NCBI RefSeq assembly: GCF_000566685.1
Contig: NZ_AZQN01000001.1
Location: forward strand, 558,001-622,000
DNA from: Dyadobacter tibetensis Y620-1
GTDB taxonomy: Bacteria; Bacteroidota; Bacteroidia; Cytophagales; Spirosomataceae
Direction: 5' to 3'
Length of the DNA: 64,000 bases
Under the pieces are notes generated by a model. That model ran no database searches, had not been told where the DNA came from, and saw only the letters and a program-made list of their open reading frames with translations. The translations under genes were made by a program, and so were the position numbers. Below, one piece after another: positions 44,328 to 53,929 of the stretch. Positions within the stretch are counted from its first letter, which is position 1. Each line of letters opens with the position of its first letter.

Positions 44328-46145
44328 ATGTTTTTACATATTAATGAACGATGGTACAACTTCCTCTGGTTAGCCGTCTGCTGTACTTGGTTTGTTTTCC
44401 CCACGCAGGCTCAAAACATTCAGGAAACCGTAAGCTATGATAAAGGCCTGACGGCATCTACCTCTACTGGTGTATTTCGCAAAGACACCTTACTGATTCA
44501 TGAATACAACCGCCTCGCTCGTAAGTATCTTTACCAAGATGCCGCAGTAGCTATACGCTATGCAAAGGAGGCCCTGGCTTTATGCCAAAAAAATGACTGG
44601 GACGAAGGTAAGCTTCAGACCTATAATGTATTAAGCTCATTTTATGTTAGCGAAGGTGGCTACGATTTCCTGCGCGAATTGGCCAATGAAAGTTATACGC
44701 TTGCAGTCAAAAAAAACCTTCCGTTAGAAAGGGCATATGCAGAAAGATTTTTGGCAGAAACCTATACCGAGTATAAGGACTTTGACAAGGCCTATTACTA
44801 TTTCGAAAGTGCTCTGAAAACCTTCAACTTATACAAAGCAGATAGTGCCAAGGCGCTGTGCATGGAAAGTATAGCCAATCATTTCCGGGAAAAAGGTGAA
44901 GTAATCAAGGCAAAATCTATGTATGATCAGACCTTTCAGTTATATGAACGGCTGGGAAATGATTATGGAAAGGCCACCTGTTTACAGGCAGAGGGCTATA
45001 TGTATCTGAGACATGAGGATTATGCAAGAGCCGAAGAGTACTTTCACAGATCACGCAAATTGTACGAGAAGGTTAATCTGAGATACGGGTTGATGAGTAT
45101 ATGGAATGATCTGAGCAATCTCTATGTACATATGAACGACCAGGATAAAGCCATTGAAACTGGGTTGAAAGCCTTAGAGCTTTCAAAGAAATATCACTCT
45201 CCCCTTCAGATTACCTGGGCATTGGCCGCTTTAGCCCAGGCATACAAGCAAAAGGGCGATCTGAAGTCTACTATAGAATGTCTGGAACAGACGCATTTTA
45301 ACAGGAGGTTGATGCATCAGGAGCGAATTGAAAGGCAGTTTACCATGTCTCAGCTCATGTTTGACAACAAGAAAAAAGATTTAGAAATCCAACAAAAAAT
45401 TATAGATCAACAGCGTGTAGTTCAAATATTCCTGATCTGTACCTTACTGCTCATTATCATCTTTGCCTTGTTTCTCTGGAGGGCAAATATCAACCTGAGG
45501 CATAAAAATGCCGAAATACGAACCTCCCTCATTAAAGGCCAGACGCTCGAAAGAAAAAGGGTAGCTGCCGAGCTCCATGATAGCTTAGGAGGAACCCTGG
45601 CTTCACTGAACTGGTATCTGTATGGAATCGACAAAAAGATGCTTCCGGAGCATGAGCGCACCATTTATAATAGTGTTCAACAAATGGTGGGTAAGGCATA
45701 TAAGGAATTAAGAAGTCTGTCGCACAATCTGATGCCAGACGAACTAGATGCGCATGGTTTGGTGCTGACGGTTCAGCGGCTCGTTGATAAATTAAATGAA
45801 AATAATGAAATAGCCTTCAATTTTCAGGTTGAAGGTTTAGAAGATCGGTTAGATGGTAAAGTTGAATTTGAAATGTATAGCATAATTCTGGAACTTACCA
45901 CTAATATTCTCAAACACGCCAATGCAAAAAATGCTGTAATAAGCATTAAATCATCCAAGAATAAGCTTCACCTTCAGATTTCGGATGACGGAATCGGGCT
46001 GACCAAACAACCCACTGGAGGTATGGGTCTGGGAAATGTAAGAAGTAGGGTGGAAAGTCTGATGGGAGATCTGAAAATAACCAATGATAAGGGAACAATT
46101 ATTACAATTACCATACCTCACGCTCCTAAAAGCAAGCAACAGTAG
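44328..46145 (+). CDS. TPR-repeat histidine kinase (LytS/NarX type HisKA_3)
   Basis: About 605 aa with a signal peptide (WLAVCCTWFVFPTQAQ), a periplasmic region made of tetratricopeptide-like repeats (such as AYAERFLAETYTEYKDFDKA and YGLMSIWNDLSNLYVHMNDQ), a transmembrane helix (IFLICTLLLIIIFALFLW), and a cytoplasmic kinase with ERKRVAAELHDSLGGTLASL (HisKA_3 His) and an HATPase (NILKHANAKNAVIS, GMGLGNVRSRVESL). The open frame begins at 44268; the ATG at 44328 starts closer to the signal peptide and is preferred. No partner response regulator is adjacent, so it is an orphan. Confidence 0.85.
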   Translation: MFLHINERWYNFLWLAVCCTWFVFPTQAQNIQETVSYDKGLTASTSTGVFRKDTLLIHEYNRLARKYLYQDAAVAIRYAKEALALCQKNDWDEGKLQTYNVLSSFYVSEGGYDFLRELANESYTLAVKKNLPLERAYAERFLAETYTEYKDFDKAYYYFESALKTFNLYKADSAKALCMESIANHFREKGEVIKAKSMYDQTFQLYERLGNDYGKATCLQAEGYMYLRHEDYARAEEYFHRSRKLYEKVNLRYGLMSIWNDLSNLYVHMNDQDKAIETGLKALELSKKYHSPLQITWALAALAQAYKQKGDLKSTIECLEQTHFNRRLMHQERIERQFTMSQLMFDNKKKDLEIQQKIIDQQRVVQIFLICTLLLIIIFALFLWRANINLRHKNAEIRTSLIKGQTLERKRVAAELHDSLGGTLASLNWYLYGIDKKMLPEHERTIYNSVQQMVGKAYKELRSLSHNLMPDELDAHGLVLTVQRLVDKLNENNEIAFNFQVEGLEDRLDGKVEFEMYSIILELTTNILKHANAKNAVISIKSSKNKLHLQISDDGIGLTKQPTGGMGLGNVRSRVESLMGDLKITNDKGTIITITIPHAPKSKQQ

Positions 46146-46179
46146 TCAATAACATCCTAAGAAGGGTCCAGCAAATAAT

Positions 46180-47367
46180 ATGATGAGCACCAATAATCCA
46201 ATAAAGATTTTTATAAATAAATGCGAGGTGGCCCTTGTGACCAACGCTTTTATCTCTGCCTCCCTGGGCAATTACCAGGGAATGGAATCGGACCTGAAGA
46301 ATATTTATGTCAAAAATATTCGTCTCAAGAACGAACCTATGCTACAATTTACCTATCGTTACAAAACCAAGGATATATCTAAAAATTATATTCCGAAAGA
46401 TGGGCTGAGCCGGCTGGAACATTATCTGGAAAATGGCTTTAAGGTTGGAAACTGCTTTACCACTACGGAGGATTATCAATATGAAGAGCTTCCAAACAAA
46501 AAGAAACGGATCCGCCAACTATCCCCTACCAAAAAACTTTCGGATAGTCAGGAGCATGACCATGCTAAAAAAAGACTGATTCCTGCAAAAAATAATTCCT
46601 ATCTAACTGCACTAGGAATTTGTGACAATGATGGTAAGGTTTTTAAAAAGTCTCAGGATAAATATAAGCAGATCAATCATTATATTGAGATTTTGAGCAA
46701 GTTGCTCAGAGAGCTTAGCATGGATAAGGAATTACAAATTGCTGATATGGGCTCGGGCAAGGGGTATCTTACCTTTGCACTCTACGATTATTTAACCAAT
46801 CAGTTGCAAAGAAAGGCCAGAATTCAAGGGGTAGAATTTAGGGAGGATCTGGTAGACCTTTGCAACAAAATTGCAAAGGAGGCAAAATTTAATGACCTAG
46901 AATTTATTCAGGGCAGCATTTCTGACTTCCGTCCGGAATCATTACAAGTTATGATTGCACTTCATGCCTGTGATACAGCCACTGATGACGCCATTGCTAA
47001 GGGAATACGGGCTGGTGCCGAACTTATTGTAGTGGCGCCATGCTGCCATAAGCAAATTCGGCGTAGTATGGAAAAAGGCCAGAATCACACTCAGCTGGAC
47101 TTTATACTACGTCATGGAATTTTATTGGAACGACAGGCCGAAATGATAACGGATGCCATTAGAGCCTTAGTCTTAGAATATTTTGGATACAAAACCAAAG
47201 TCTTCGAATTTATTTCCGATGCCCATACTCCCAAAAATGTGATGATTACGGCCATTAAATCTAAAGGGCAAACCGCTGACCGTGAACAAATCATGAGGAA
47301 AATAAAAGATTCTCTCTCCTTTTTTGCTATTGATTACCATCATTTAATCCAGGAGTTGGAGCTCTAA
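46180..47367 (+). CDS. SAM-dependent methyltransferase (METTL25/Methyltransf_32-like)
   Basis: A 395-aa protein whose C-terminal half carries the SAM-binding motif IADMGSGKGYLTFAL and LHACDTATDDAIAKGIRAG, followed by a CCHKQ segment. These motifs fit the Methyltransf_32 family, which includes the eukaryotic METTL25 and GSTCD proteins. The N-terminal part (1-190) is charged and of unknown function. There is no signal peptide, so it is cytoplasmic; the substrate, probably RNA or protein, is unknown. Start could be the first or second Met (46180 or 46183). Confidence 0.8.
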   Translation: MMSTNNPIKIFINKCEVALVTNAFISASLGNYQGMESDLKNIYVKNIRLKNEPMLQFTYRYKTKDISKNYIPKDGLSRLEHYLENGFKVGNCFTTTEDYQYEELPNKKKRIRQLSPTKKLSDSQEHDHAKKRLIPAKNNSYLTALGICDNDGKVFKKSQDKYKQINHYIEILSKLLRELSMDKELQIADMGSGKGYLTFALYDYLTNQLQRKARIQGVEFREDLVDLCNKIAKEAKFNDLEFIQGSISDFRPESLQVMIALHACDTATDDAIAKGIRAGAELIVVAPCCHKQIRRSMEKGQNHTQLDFILRHGILLERQAEMITDAIRALVLEYFGYKTKVFEFISDAHTPKNVMITAIKSKGQTADREQIMRKIKDSLSFFAIDYHHLIQELEL

Positions 47368-47407
47368 GGTTTTCCACCTTTAATCCATCTTTTCTCCCCT
47401 ACCTGTG

Positions 47408-47415
47408 TATCTTTG
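47408..47415 (+). promoter_or_regulatory. Candidate -7 element upstream of the RND exporter gene
   Basis: The octamer tatctttg matches TAnnTTTG exactly, 28 bp before the start codon. No clear TTTG at the standard spacing is present upstream. Confidence 0.4.
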
Positions 47416-47443
47416 TCGCTTTGTTGAATAATAAAAAAACGTT

Positions 47444-49765
47444 ATGTGGAATAAAGTAGCCACTCATATCATTCGATATCGCCTGATATGGGTCGCATTA
47501 ATATTCGTTTCGACTCTATTTATGGCCTATCAGGCCAGTAAAATTGAACTTTCCTACCAGTTTGCCCGAATACTGCCATCTTCCGATCCAATAGAAATAG
47601 AATATCAGAAGTTCAGAAAGCTCTTTGGCGAAGATGGCAGCGTAATGGTAATTGGCTGGCAGGATGACGAAATGTTTTCTTTGGAAAAATTTCAGGATTG
47701 GTACAAACTTTCTGAAGAGATAAAAAATACTAAGGGAATCAAGAATGTACTTTCCCTGGCTAATCTGCAACGTGTTGTTCGGGACGATTCCCTGTCAAGA
47801 TTTGACTTTCAACCACTACTAAGACAGGCACCTGGCAGTCAGGAGGAGGTTGATAGCCTCAAAAAATCCATAGAGGGTCTTCCCTTTTATGATGGACTGG
47901 TGTGGAATAAAGAAAGTAAGGCAACTGTGATGGTGGTAACCTTCAATGATAAAGATCTTAATTCCAAGCGGCGTCTTACCATTGTTGATGACATCGAGAA
48001 TATGGCAGAAAAATTTGCCATAAAACATCAAACGGATCTCCATTATTCGGGTATGCCATATATCCGAACGGTGAACATGAAAAAGATATCTAGCGAAATG
48101 CAGCTCTTTATGGGCTTGGCAATCCTAGTTACACTGGTTATCCTGTTCGCATTTTTCCGATCGTTTCGTCTCACCTTATTGTCCATAACGGTCGTTCTTA
48201 TCGGGGTGATCCACTCGGTTGGTTTATTATACTTATTTGGGTATAAAATCACCGCACTTACCGGACTTATTCCACCTCTTCTGATTGTAATCGGGGTCCC
48301 TAACTGTGTTTTTCTGATCAATAAATATCAACTCGAGCTTACCTCGGGTAAGGATAAGGATCGCTCTATCAAAGAAATGATTGGGCAAATTGGCTTATCT
48401 ACTTTTCTAGCCAATTTTACCACCGCCATCGGCTTTGGCGTATTTTATTTTACCAATAGCATTCTTTTGGTAGAATTTGGCATTGTGGCCGCCATTAGCG
48501 TAATGATAACCTATATCCTTTGCCTGTTGCTTTTACCTATTACGCTCCATTATATGGCGCGTCCAAAGACCAGACATCTGAAACATCTAGAGGGAAAATG
48601 GGCCGCCGGGTTCCTTAAGAAGGTAGACTATTTGGTGCATTTTAAAAGAAAAGAAATCTACTTGACCATGCTCGTAGTAGTTCTTATATCGGCCTATGGC
48701 ATGACTAAGATCAAAGCGATAGGATATGTTGTAGACGATTTGCCGAAAAATGACCTGGTATATAAGGATCTCCGATTTTTTGAAAAAAATTTCAATGGGG
48801 TATTGCCATTCGAAGTGATGATCGATACCAAAGAGGAAAATGGTGTTTTTGGTAATCAGGCAAAGACACTCTATAAAATAAAGGCTCTCCAGAATGTTAT
48901 GGCCCAGTACCCTGAGTTCTCCAAGCCAATTTCAGTAGTAGAGGCCACTAAATTTCTATATCAGGCCTATCGGGGGGGCGATGCCAAATATTATGCCTTA
49001 CCGGGAGTCATGCAATTATCCAAATTAAAGGGCTATCTGAATAATGAACAGGGGGCTACGAAACAAATCAATTCATTTCTAAACGATGACAAAAGTATTA
49101 CCAGGGTAAGCTTCCAAATGGCCGATGTAGGTTCCGATCGCATCAAGGAGCTGATGTCGGATATCCGTCCTCAGGTAGATTCTATTTTTGGTACCGAGCA
49201 GTATGAAGTGAGCTTAACTGGTCATAGTTTGGTTTTTCTGAAAAGTAACGACTACTTATTGGGTAACCTCTATGAAAGTTTGTTAATCGCCATCATCCTT
49301 ATTGCAATCGTCGGTATGGTTCTTTTCCGATCTATTCCCATTATATTGTTATCCAAGCTTCCTTGTCTAATCCCTCTGGCATTAACGGCTGGTATAATGG
49401 GGTATTTCGGAATTTACTTTAAACCTACTACTATCTTAATTTTCAGCATTACCTTTGGGATTGCTTCCGATGGAACAGTTTATTTCCTTACCAGATACAG
49501 GCAGGAACTCTATAATAACGGCTTGAACCCCTCACAAGCCGTCACTCAATCCATTTATGGTACCGGACTGAGCATGATATATACCGCGGTAATTTTGTTC
49601 TGCGGATTCTCCATCTTCGCTGCCTCCAGCTTCGGGGGCACGGCAGCCATGGGGGTAATGGTATCCATTACCCTGCTGGTCGCCATGTGTACCAACCTTA
49701 TTCTCTTACCTGCCCTATTGCTGTCAATAGCGAAGAGACAGGGGAAAAATGTTAAACCGGTATAA
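47444..49765 (+). CDS. RND-superfamily (MMPL-type) exporter
   Basis: A 773-aa inner-membrane protein with the RND layout: a first helix (LIWVALIFVSTLFMAYQ), a large periplasmic loop, a run of about five helices (LAILVTLVILFAFFRSFRLT, TALTGLIPPLLIVIGVPNC), a second periplasmic loop and a second helix bundle at the C-terminus (IIAILIAIVG-type). It resembles the predicted exporters of COG1033. Substrates may be lipids or hydrophobic compounds, but this is not shown. Its terminator overlaps the 3' end of the convergent Anbu gene. Confidence 0.85.
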   Translation: MWNKVATHIIRYRLIWVALIFVSTLFMAYQASKIELSYQFARILPSSDPIEIEYQKFRKLFGEDGSVMVIGWQDDEMFSLEKFQDWYKLSEEIKNTKGIKNVLSLANLQRVVRDDSLSRFDFQPLLRQAPGSQEEVDSLKKSIEGLPFYDGLVWNKESKATVMVVTFNDKDLNSKRRLTIVDDIENMAEKFAIKHQTDLHYSGMPYIRTVNMKKISSEMQLFMGLAILVTLVILFAFFRSFRLTLLSITVVLIGVIHSVGLLYLFGYKITALTGLIPPLLIVIGVPNCVFLINKYQLELTSGKDKDRSIKEMIGQIGLSTFLANFTTAIGFGVFYFTNSILLVEFGIVAAISVMITYILCLLLLPITLHYMARPKTRHLKHLEGKWAAGFLKKVDYLVHFKRKEIYLTMLVVVLISAYGMTKIKAIGYVVDDLPKNDLVYKDLRFFEKNFNGVLPFEVMIDTKEENGVFGNQAKTLYKIKALQNVMAQYPEFSKPISVVEATKFLYQAYRGGDAKYYALPGVMQLSKLKGYLNNEQGATKQINSFLNDDKSITRVSFQMADVGSDRIKELMSDIRPQVDSIFGTEQYEVSLTGHSLVFLKSNDYLLGNLYESLLIAIILIAIVGMVLFRSIPIILLSKLPCLIPLALTAGIMGYFGIYFKPTTILIFSITFGIASDGTVYFLTRYRQELYNNGLNPSQAVTQSIYGTGLSMIYTAVILFCGFSIFAASSFGGTAAMGVMVSITLLVAMCTNLILLPALLLSIAKRQGKNVKPV

Positions 49766-49785
49766 TCATTCCAACTGGAACCTTT

Positions 49786-49816
49786 AAGGCCTGATTTGTT
49801 TCAGGCCTTTTCTTTT
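49786..49816 (+). terminator. Intrinsic terminator after the RND exporter gene
   Basis: The stem aaggcctga / tcaggcctt (9 bp, loop tttgtt) is followed by ttctttt. It overlaps the last codons of the convergent Anbu gene, whose stop lies at 49801-49803. Confidence 0.85.
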
Positions 49817-50544
49817 GTGTCTGACGGAATTTTTTCAAAAGTAGCTTCCATCCAGGTTTCAGGAATATCTTCCAATGCATCTTTGAGTTTTTCTGCCCAC
49901 ATGCTTGACACTTCCTTCAGTGATTCTCTATCGTATCGATGTTCAACTACCTGGAAACTATCCTTCTTGTAGAGAACCACATCAATTGGAAAGTCCACAT
50001 CATTATTACTGACCCGAGTAGAGTCGAAGGACAAGAAGCCTGCCTTTAAGGCCTGTTTCATTGTAGAATTCTCGTCCAAAACCCTGTTAAGAATGGCTTT
50101 TCCCTGACCGGAATTTCCTATTATCACGTAAGGTGCTCCTTCGTCAAGCTCCACCCAGTTGCCTTCCGAATAAAGCAAAAACAGCTTATGATCGGCATCC
50201 GCCTCTAATTGCCCCCCTACTATTGCATTAAGGTTAAAGCGTAGACCTGAACGTTCCAGCGATTTTTTATCCTCTAATGCCACCTTCTTAATCTGCTCAC
50301 CAAATGCATTCACCGCTTTGTACAACTTATTATAGACAATTCCATCTTCAATAAGTTCTTCAAAGTAATGAACCGCTTTATCCCGAACGGAACGCAGCCC
50401 ACTCGTCATGATAAACAAGGAATGCCCCCCTTTTTTGGCTAGATATACTTTCTTTTTAGAGCTTGTATCCGTGCCAGCCGTAATTCTGGTATCGGACAAG
50501 GCGACTATACCTTCTTTTACTTTAATACCTAAACAATATGTCAT
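49801..50544 (-). CDS. Anbu-type proteasome-like peptidase
   Basis: About 247 aa of the Ntn-hydrolase fold. The start MTYCLGIKVKEGIVALSDTR places a Thr at position 2, which becomes the N-terminal nucleophile after Met removal. GHSLFIMTSGLRSVRDKAVHYFEEL and YVIIGNSGQGKAILNRVL are further family features. This is the ancestral-beta-subunit (Anbu) group, related to HslV and 20S proteasome beta subunits. The frame extends upstream to 50586, but the ATG at 50544 is required for the Thr nucleophile. In many bacteria Anbu is clustered with an ATP-grasp, an alpha-E and a transglutaminase gene; none is beside it here. Confidence 0.85.
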   Translation of the reverse strand: MTYCLGIKVKEGIVALSDTRITAGTDTSSKKKVYLAKKGGHSLFIMTSGLRSVRDKAVHYFEELIEDGIVYNKLYKAVNAFGEQIKKVALEDKKSLERSGLRFNLNAIVGGQLEADADHKLFLLYSEGNWVELDEGAPYVIIGNSGQGKAILNRVLDENSTMKQALKAGFLSFDSTRVSNNDVDFPIDVVLYKKDSFQVVEHRYDRESLKEVSSMWAEKLKDALEDIPETWMEATFEKIPSDTKEKA

Positions 50545-50861
50545 ATGCCAATTTATAAAGTGATGGGGAATTCTAGACAGTCGCAAAAATATTAAATTCG
50601 AAACTAATTAATTTAATAATAAGCTCTTCTATCCGAAAGTTTATACAAATCAAACCTTAAGAATTCCAACTTACAGCCCCTACATTTTGCTTGAAAACAA
50701 TGAGTCTCTATTTGAGAAGTACTAGCGCCTAGGTTCCAGATCAGTCAAGTATTGAAATAACTTCCTGAATTTTTAATATGTAAAGTAAAGAAAGGTAATA
50801 ACCGGAAGGAAAAACTAATAAATACGATTATTAGGTTATAGTCTGTTTTCCACTCCTATGC

Positions 50862-51191
50862 TTAATTCTCGTCAAACGTCCCTAATCTGATGACCAGCCC
50901 ATCCATTCCCTCGTCGGGTCGGAGCTGGCAGGCTAACCTGCTACGTTCCGACGTGGCCGGCATAGTATCTAAAATATCCAATTCTGCATCACTGACTGGA
51001 GGTATTTTCTCTGAGCCCTCCAGCACTTCTATATGGCAGGTTGCACAAAGGGCCATACCTCCACAAGTAGCCAAAATATCGTATTCATAGGCCTTAAGGA
51101 CTTCCATAAGATTTAAGCCCATATCAACTGGCACTTCCAGTAATGTCTGCTCACCCGTTTCTTTCTCGATTGCTATACTGATCATTTTCAA
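50862..51191 (-). CDS. 2Fe-2S ferredoxin (adrenodoxin/ISC type)
   Basis: A 109-aa plant/vertebrate-type [2Fe-2S] ferredoxin with cysteines in the adrenodoxin pattern: CGGMALCATC (Cys43, 49, 52) and the fourth in RLACQL (Cys88). It is an electron carrier in the cytoplasm. Its start codon overlaps the stop of the reductase gene (ATGA at 51188-51191), so the two are translated together, and the reductase is the likely electron donor. Confidence 0.93.
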   Translation of the reverse strand: MKMISIAIEKETGEQTLLEVPVDMGLNLMEVLKAYEYDILATCGGMALCATCHIEVLEGSEKIPPVSDAELDILDTMPATSERSRLACQLRPDEGMDGLVIRLGTFDEN

Positions 51192-52198
51192 AAAGTATTT
51201 ATGCCATTTACGGTGGTATATTTAAAACTTAATTTCTGTTCTGGATACACAAATTTAAAAGCGCTTTGCATCATAATAGCCGCTTCGTGGAAGCCACAAA
51301 GTATTAGCTTGAGCTTTCCGGGATAAGTATTAATATCACCGATTGCATATATCCGCGCTTCAGTAGTGGAGTAGTCCAAGGTATTAACCAACACCGCCGA
51401 CTTATCAATGCCCAGTCCCCAATTGGCGATTGGACCTAATTTCGGACTCAGACCAAATAATGGAATGAAGGAGTCCGCCGGAATCTGAAAGTGCTTTTTA
51501 TTCTGATCGACAACCTCCACACTATTGAGCCTTCCGTTGCCACCCAGGCCTTTGACCTGCGTTTGTAAAAAGAGATCTATCTTTCCGGAATGAGCCAGTT
51601 CCATCACCTTGGCGGCAGAGTCTGGCGCTCCCCGGAAGGTCTCGTTTCGATGGATGAGGGTCACTCGTTCGGCAATTTCAGAAAGGTATATGGCCCAGTC
51701 TAATGCAGAGTCACCTCCACCAGCCAACACGACCTTTTGCGCTCTGAACAGCTCGGGGCTTTTAACCATATAGTTCACCCCTTTGCCCTCAAAATACTCC
51801 AGGTTCGAAACCGCGGGCTTACGAGGCTCAAAGCTGCCCAAACCCGCGGCCAGCACTACTACCTGGCAATGGATCTGGGTATCTTCATTGGTACGAACAA
51901 TCATGCTATTATCAGGCTGTTTCTGAATAGCCTCGACCCTTTCGCCCAGGCTATAGGTCGGACGAAAGTCTTCTATTTGTACTAACAGATTCCGGATAAG
52001 ATCCTCCGCTAAAATACCCGGTGCTCCCGGAATGTCGTATATAGGCTTCTTGGGATATATTTCTGTTAGCTGCCCCCCTACCTCAGGCAATGCGTCAACC
52101 AAGTGACAACGCATCTTTAATAGCCCTGCCTCAAAAACCGCAAATAATCCTACGGGTCCCGCGCCTATAATACATATATCTGTTGTGATCATGGTCAT
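51188..52198 (-). CDS. Thioredoxin-reductase-like ferredoxin-NADP+ reductase
   Basis: A 336-aa flavoprotein with two dinucleotide folds: FAD site ICIIGAGPVGLFAVFEAG (about 9-26) and NAD(P) site KVVLAGGGDSALDWAIYL, plus the C-terminal FAD site RIYAIGDINTYPGK. There is no CxxC redox motif between the two, which excludes thioredoxin reductase and fits the YumC-type ferredoxin-NADP reductase. It passes electrons between NADPH and the ferredoxin encoded by the overlapping downstream gene. Confidence 0.92.
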   Translation of the reverse strand: MTMITTDICIIGAGPVGLFAVFEAGLLKMRCHLVDALPEVGGQLTEIYPKKPIYDIPGAPGILAEDLIRNLLVQIEDFRPTYSLGERVEAIQKQPDNSMIVRTNEDTQIHCQVVVLAAGLGSFEPRKPAVSNLEYFEGKGVNYMVKSPELFRAQKVVLAGGGDSALDWAIYLSEIAERVTLIHRNETFRGAPDSAAKVMELAHSGKIDLFLQTQVKGLGGNGRLNSVEVVDQNKKHFQIPADSFIPLFGLSPKLGPIANWGLGIDKSAVLVNTLDYSTTEARIYAIGDINTYPGKLKLILCGFHEAAIMMQSAFKFVYPEQKLSFKYTTVNGINTF

Positions 52199-52568
52199 TG
52201 AATTTTAAGTATCCGATTTAGTCGAAGGAAACTGGGCTTTTCAGCGTTAGATCCTCTCAATACTGAAAGCAAATGTAGCGCATTGCTAAATTGAGTTATA
52301 ATCACAGCTCGTTATCTGGTATAACCATTTGTTATGGCAGAATTCATTTTCGGACTCGGATTGACCTTCAGAGGGATAGAGCACATTTAACCTACAAATC
52401 TCAGAATTGGACTCCAGGAAAGAACTGATTTGAAATGAAGCTTGCCACCTTTTTTTTAAGAAATCCAGAAGATTTCGAGGGTAAATTGTAAAAAATGCAG
52501 TCTTATGGCATGAGGACTAATTTTATAAGAACCCGATACCCTTAAAAACATTTTTATTTTACTAGACC
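52199..52568. other. Divergent intergenic region with phased GTTAT elements
   Basis: The 370 bp separate the reductase (minus) and the MFS transporter (plus). It contains GTTAT at 52295, GTTAT at 52311, ATAAC at 52321 and GTTAT at 52331, the last three at exact 10-bp steps. No ORF or RNA gene is seen. These could be operator half-sites, but the evidence is only the spacing. Confidence 0.35.
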
Positions 52569-53864
52569 ATGAAACAAACCAGTACCGGAAATTACCGTTG
52601 GGTTATTTGTGCACTTCTCTTCTTTGCCACTACCATTAATTATATTGACCGTCAGATATTGGGACTTTTAAAACCCACTTTGGAGGTAGAATTCAACTGG
52701 ACCGAATCGGATTATGCCAATATAGTTATGGTCTTTGCAGGCTGTTATGCCTTTGGATATATCATATTTGGTAGCATCATTGATAAAATTGGCACCAAAC
52801 TAGGCTATTCGGTCTCGATCATCGTGTGGAGTATTGCCGCCATATGGCATGCATTTGTAAAAAGCACCTTTGGGTTTGGAGCGGCCCGGGCCCTTTTGGG
52901 ACTTGGAGAATCTGGAAACTTTCCAGCAGCTGTAAAAGCAACAGCGGAATGGTTCCCAAAAAAGGAAAGAGCCCTAGCAACAGGCATCTTCAACTCTGGA
53001 ACCAGTATCGGAGCGGTAGCTGCACCATTGATGGTACCCTGGCTCCTGGGGACTTACGGATGGCAGGAAGCATTTATCATCACTGGAGCTTTAGGCTTTG
53101 TCTGGCTGATATTCTGGTGGTTTATGTATGAAATACCCTCACGTCATAAAAAATTATCCCAAGCCGAATATAACTATATCAACGAAGACGAAGAGGAAGA
53201 AGCCCCAGATGCCAAACCTATTAAATGGTCTGTACTCCTTGGACTTCGCCAGACTTGGGTATTTATAGTGGGTAAACTTTTGACCGATCCGATCTGGTGG
53301 TTTTTCCTATTCTGGTTACCTTCCTATTTTGCCACAACCTTCTCCTTAGATCTGAAGAAGCCTAGTTTACAGCTCGCAGTAGTATATTCTGCTACTACCA
53401 TTGGAAGTATTTTTGGAGGATACCTCTCTTCTGCCCTGATAAAAAGAGGCTGGAAACCCCTTCAGGCTAGGAAAACTACCTTACTGATTTTTGCCATCGT
53501 GGTAATGCCTATTATGCTCGCACAGTTTGCAACTAATATCTGGGTAGCAGTAGGGATTATAAGTCTTGCAGCAGCAGCACATCAGGCCTGGAGTGCCAAT
53601 ATATTTACCATCGTTTCCGATTTGTTTCCAAGAAGAGCCGTTAGCTCGGTAGTGGGAATCGGAGGAATGGCCGGTTCTATTGGCTCCACTTTGTTTCCCT
53701 TACTAGTGGGTTTTCTTTTAGACTATTATAAGGCAGCCGGAAATATTACAGCAGGATACAACATCTTATTTATCATTTGTGGTCTGGCCTATTTATTGGC
53801 GTGGGTAATTATTCAATTGCTTACCAAAAAGATGCAGCCCGTGGAACAAGCTATTAAAATTTAA
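52569..53864 (+). CDS. MFS transporter, anion:cation symporter family (hexuronate type)
   Basis: A 431-aa inner-membrane protein with 12 hydrophobic segments. The start YRWVICALLFFATTINYIDR matches the ACS-family signature, and GLGESGNFPAAVKATAEWFP is the conserved loop between helices 4 and 5 seen in ExuT-like hexuronate transporters. A short acidic loop (EDEEEEAPDAK) divides the halves. The substrate is likely an acidic sugar such as a hexuronate; the neighbouring lipoprotein supports sugar oxidation, but this is inference. Confidence 0.9.
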   Translation: MKQTSTGNYRWVICALLFFATTINYIDRQILGLLKPTLEVEFNWTESDYANIVMVFAGCYAFGYIIFGSIIDKIGTKLGYSVSIIVWSIAAIWHAFVKSTFGFGAARALLGLGESGNFPAAVKATAEWFPKKERALATGIFNSGTSIGAVAAPLMVPWLLGTYGWQEAFIITGALGFVWLIFWWFMYEIPSRHKKLSQAEYNYINEDEEEEAPDAKPIKWSVLLGLRQTWVFIVGKLLTDPIWWFFLFWLPSYFATTFSLDLKKPSLQLAVVYSATTIGSIFGGYLSSALIKRGWKPLQARKTTLLIFAIVVMPIMLAQFATNIWVAVGIISLAAAAHQAWSANIFTIVSDLFPRRAVSSVVGIGGMAGSIGSTLFPLLVGFLLDYYKAAGNITAGYNILFIICGLAYLLAWVIIQLLTKKMQPVEQAIKI

Positions 53865-53929
53865 ACAGTTAAAACCAAAACCTCCATTTAATTGTTTTTG
53901 CTCATGACATCAACCCCTAAAATTAGAGA

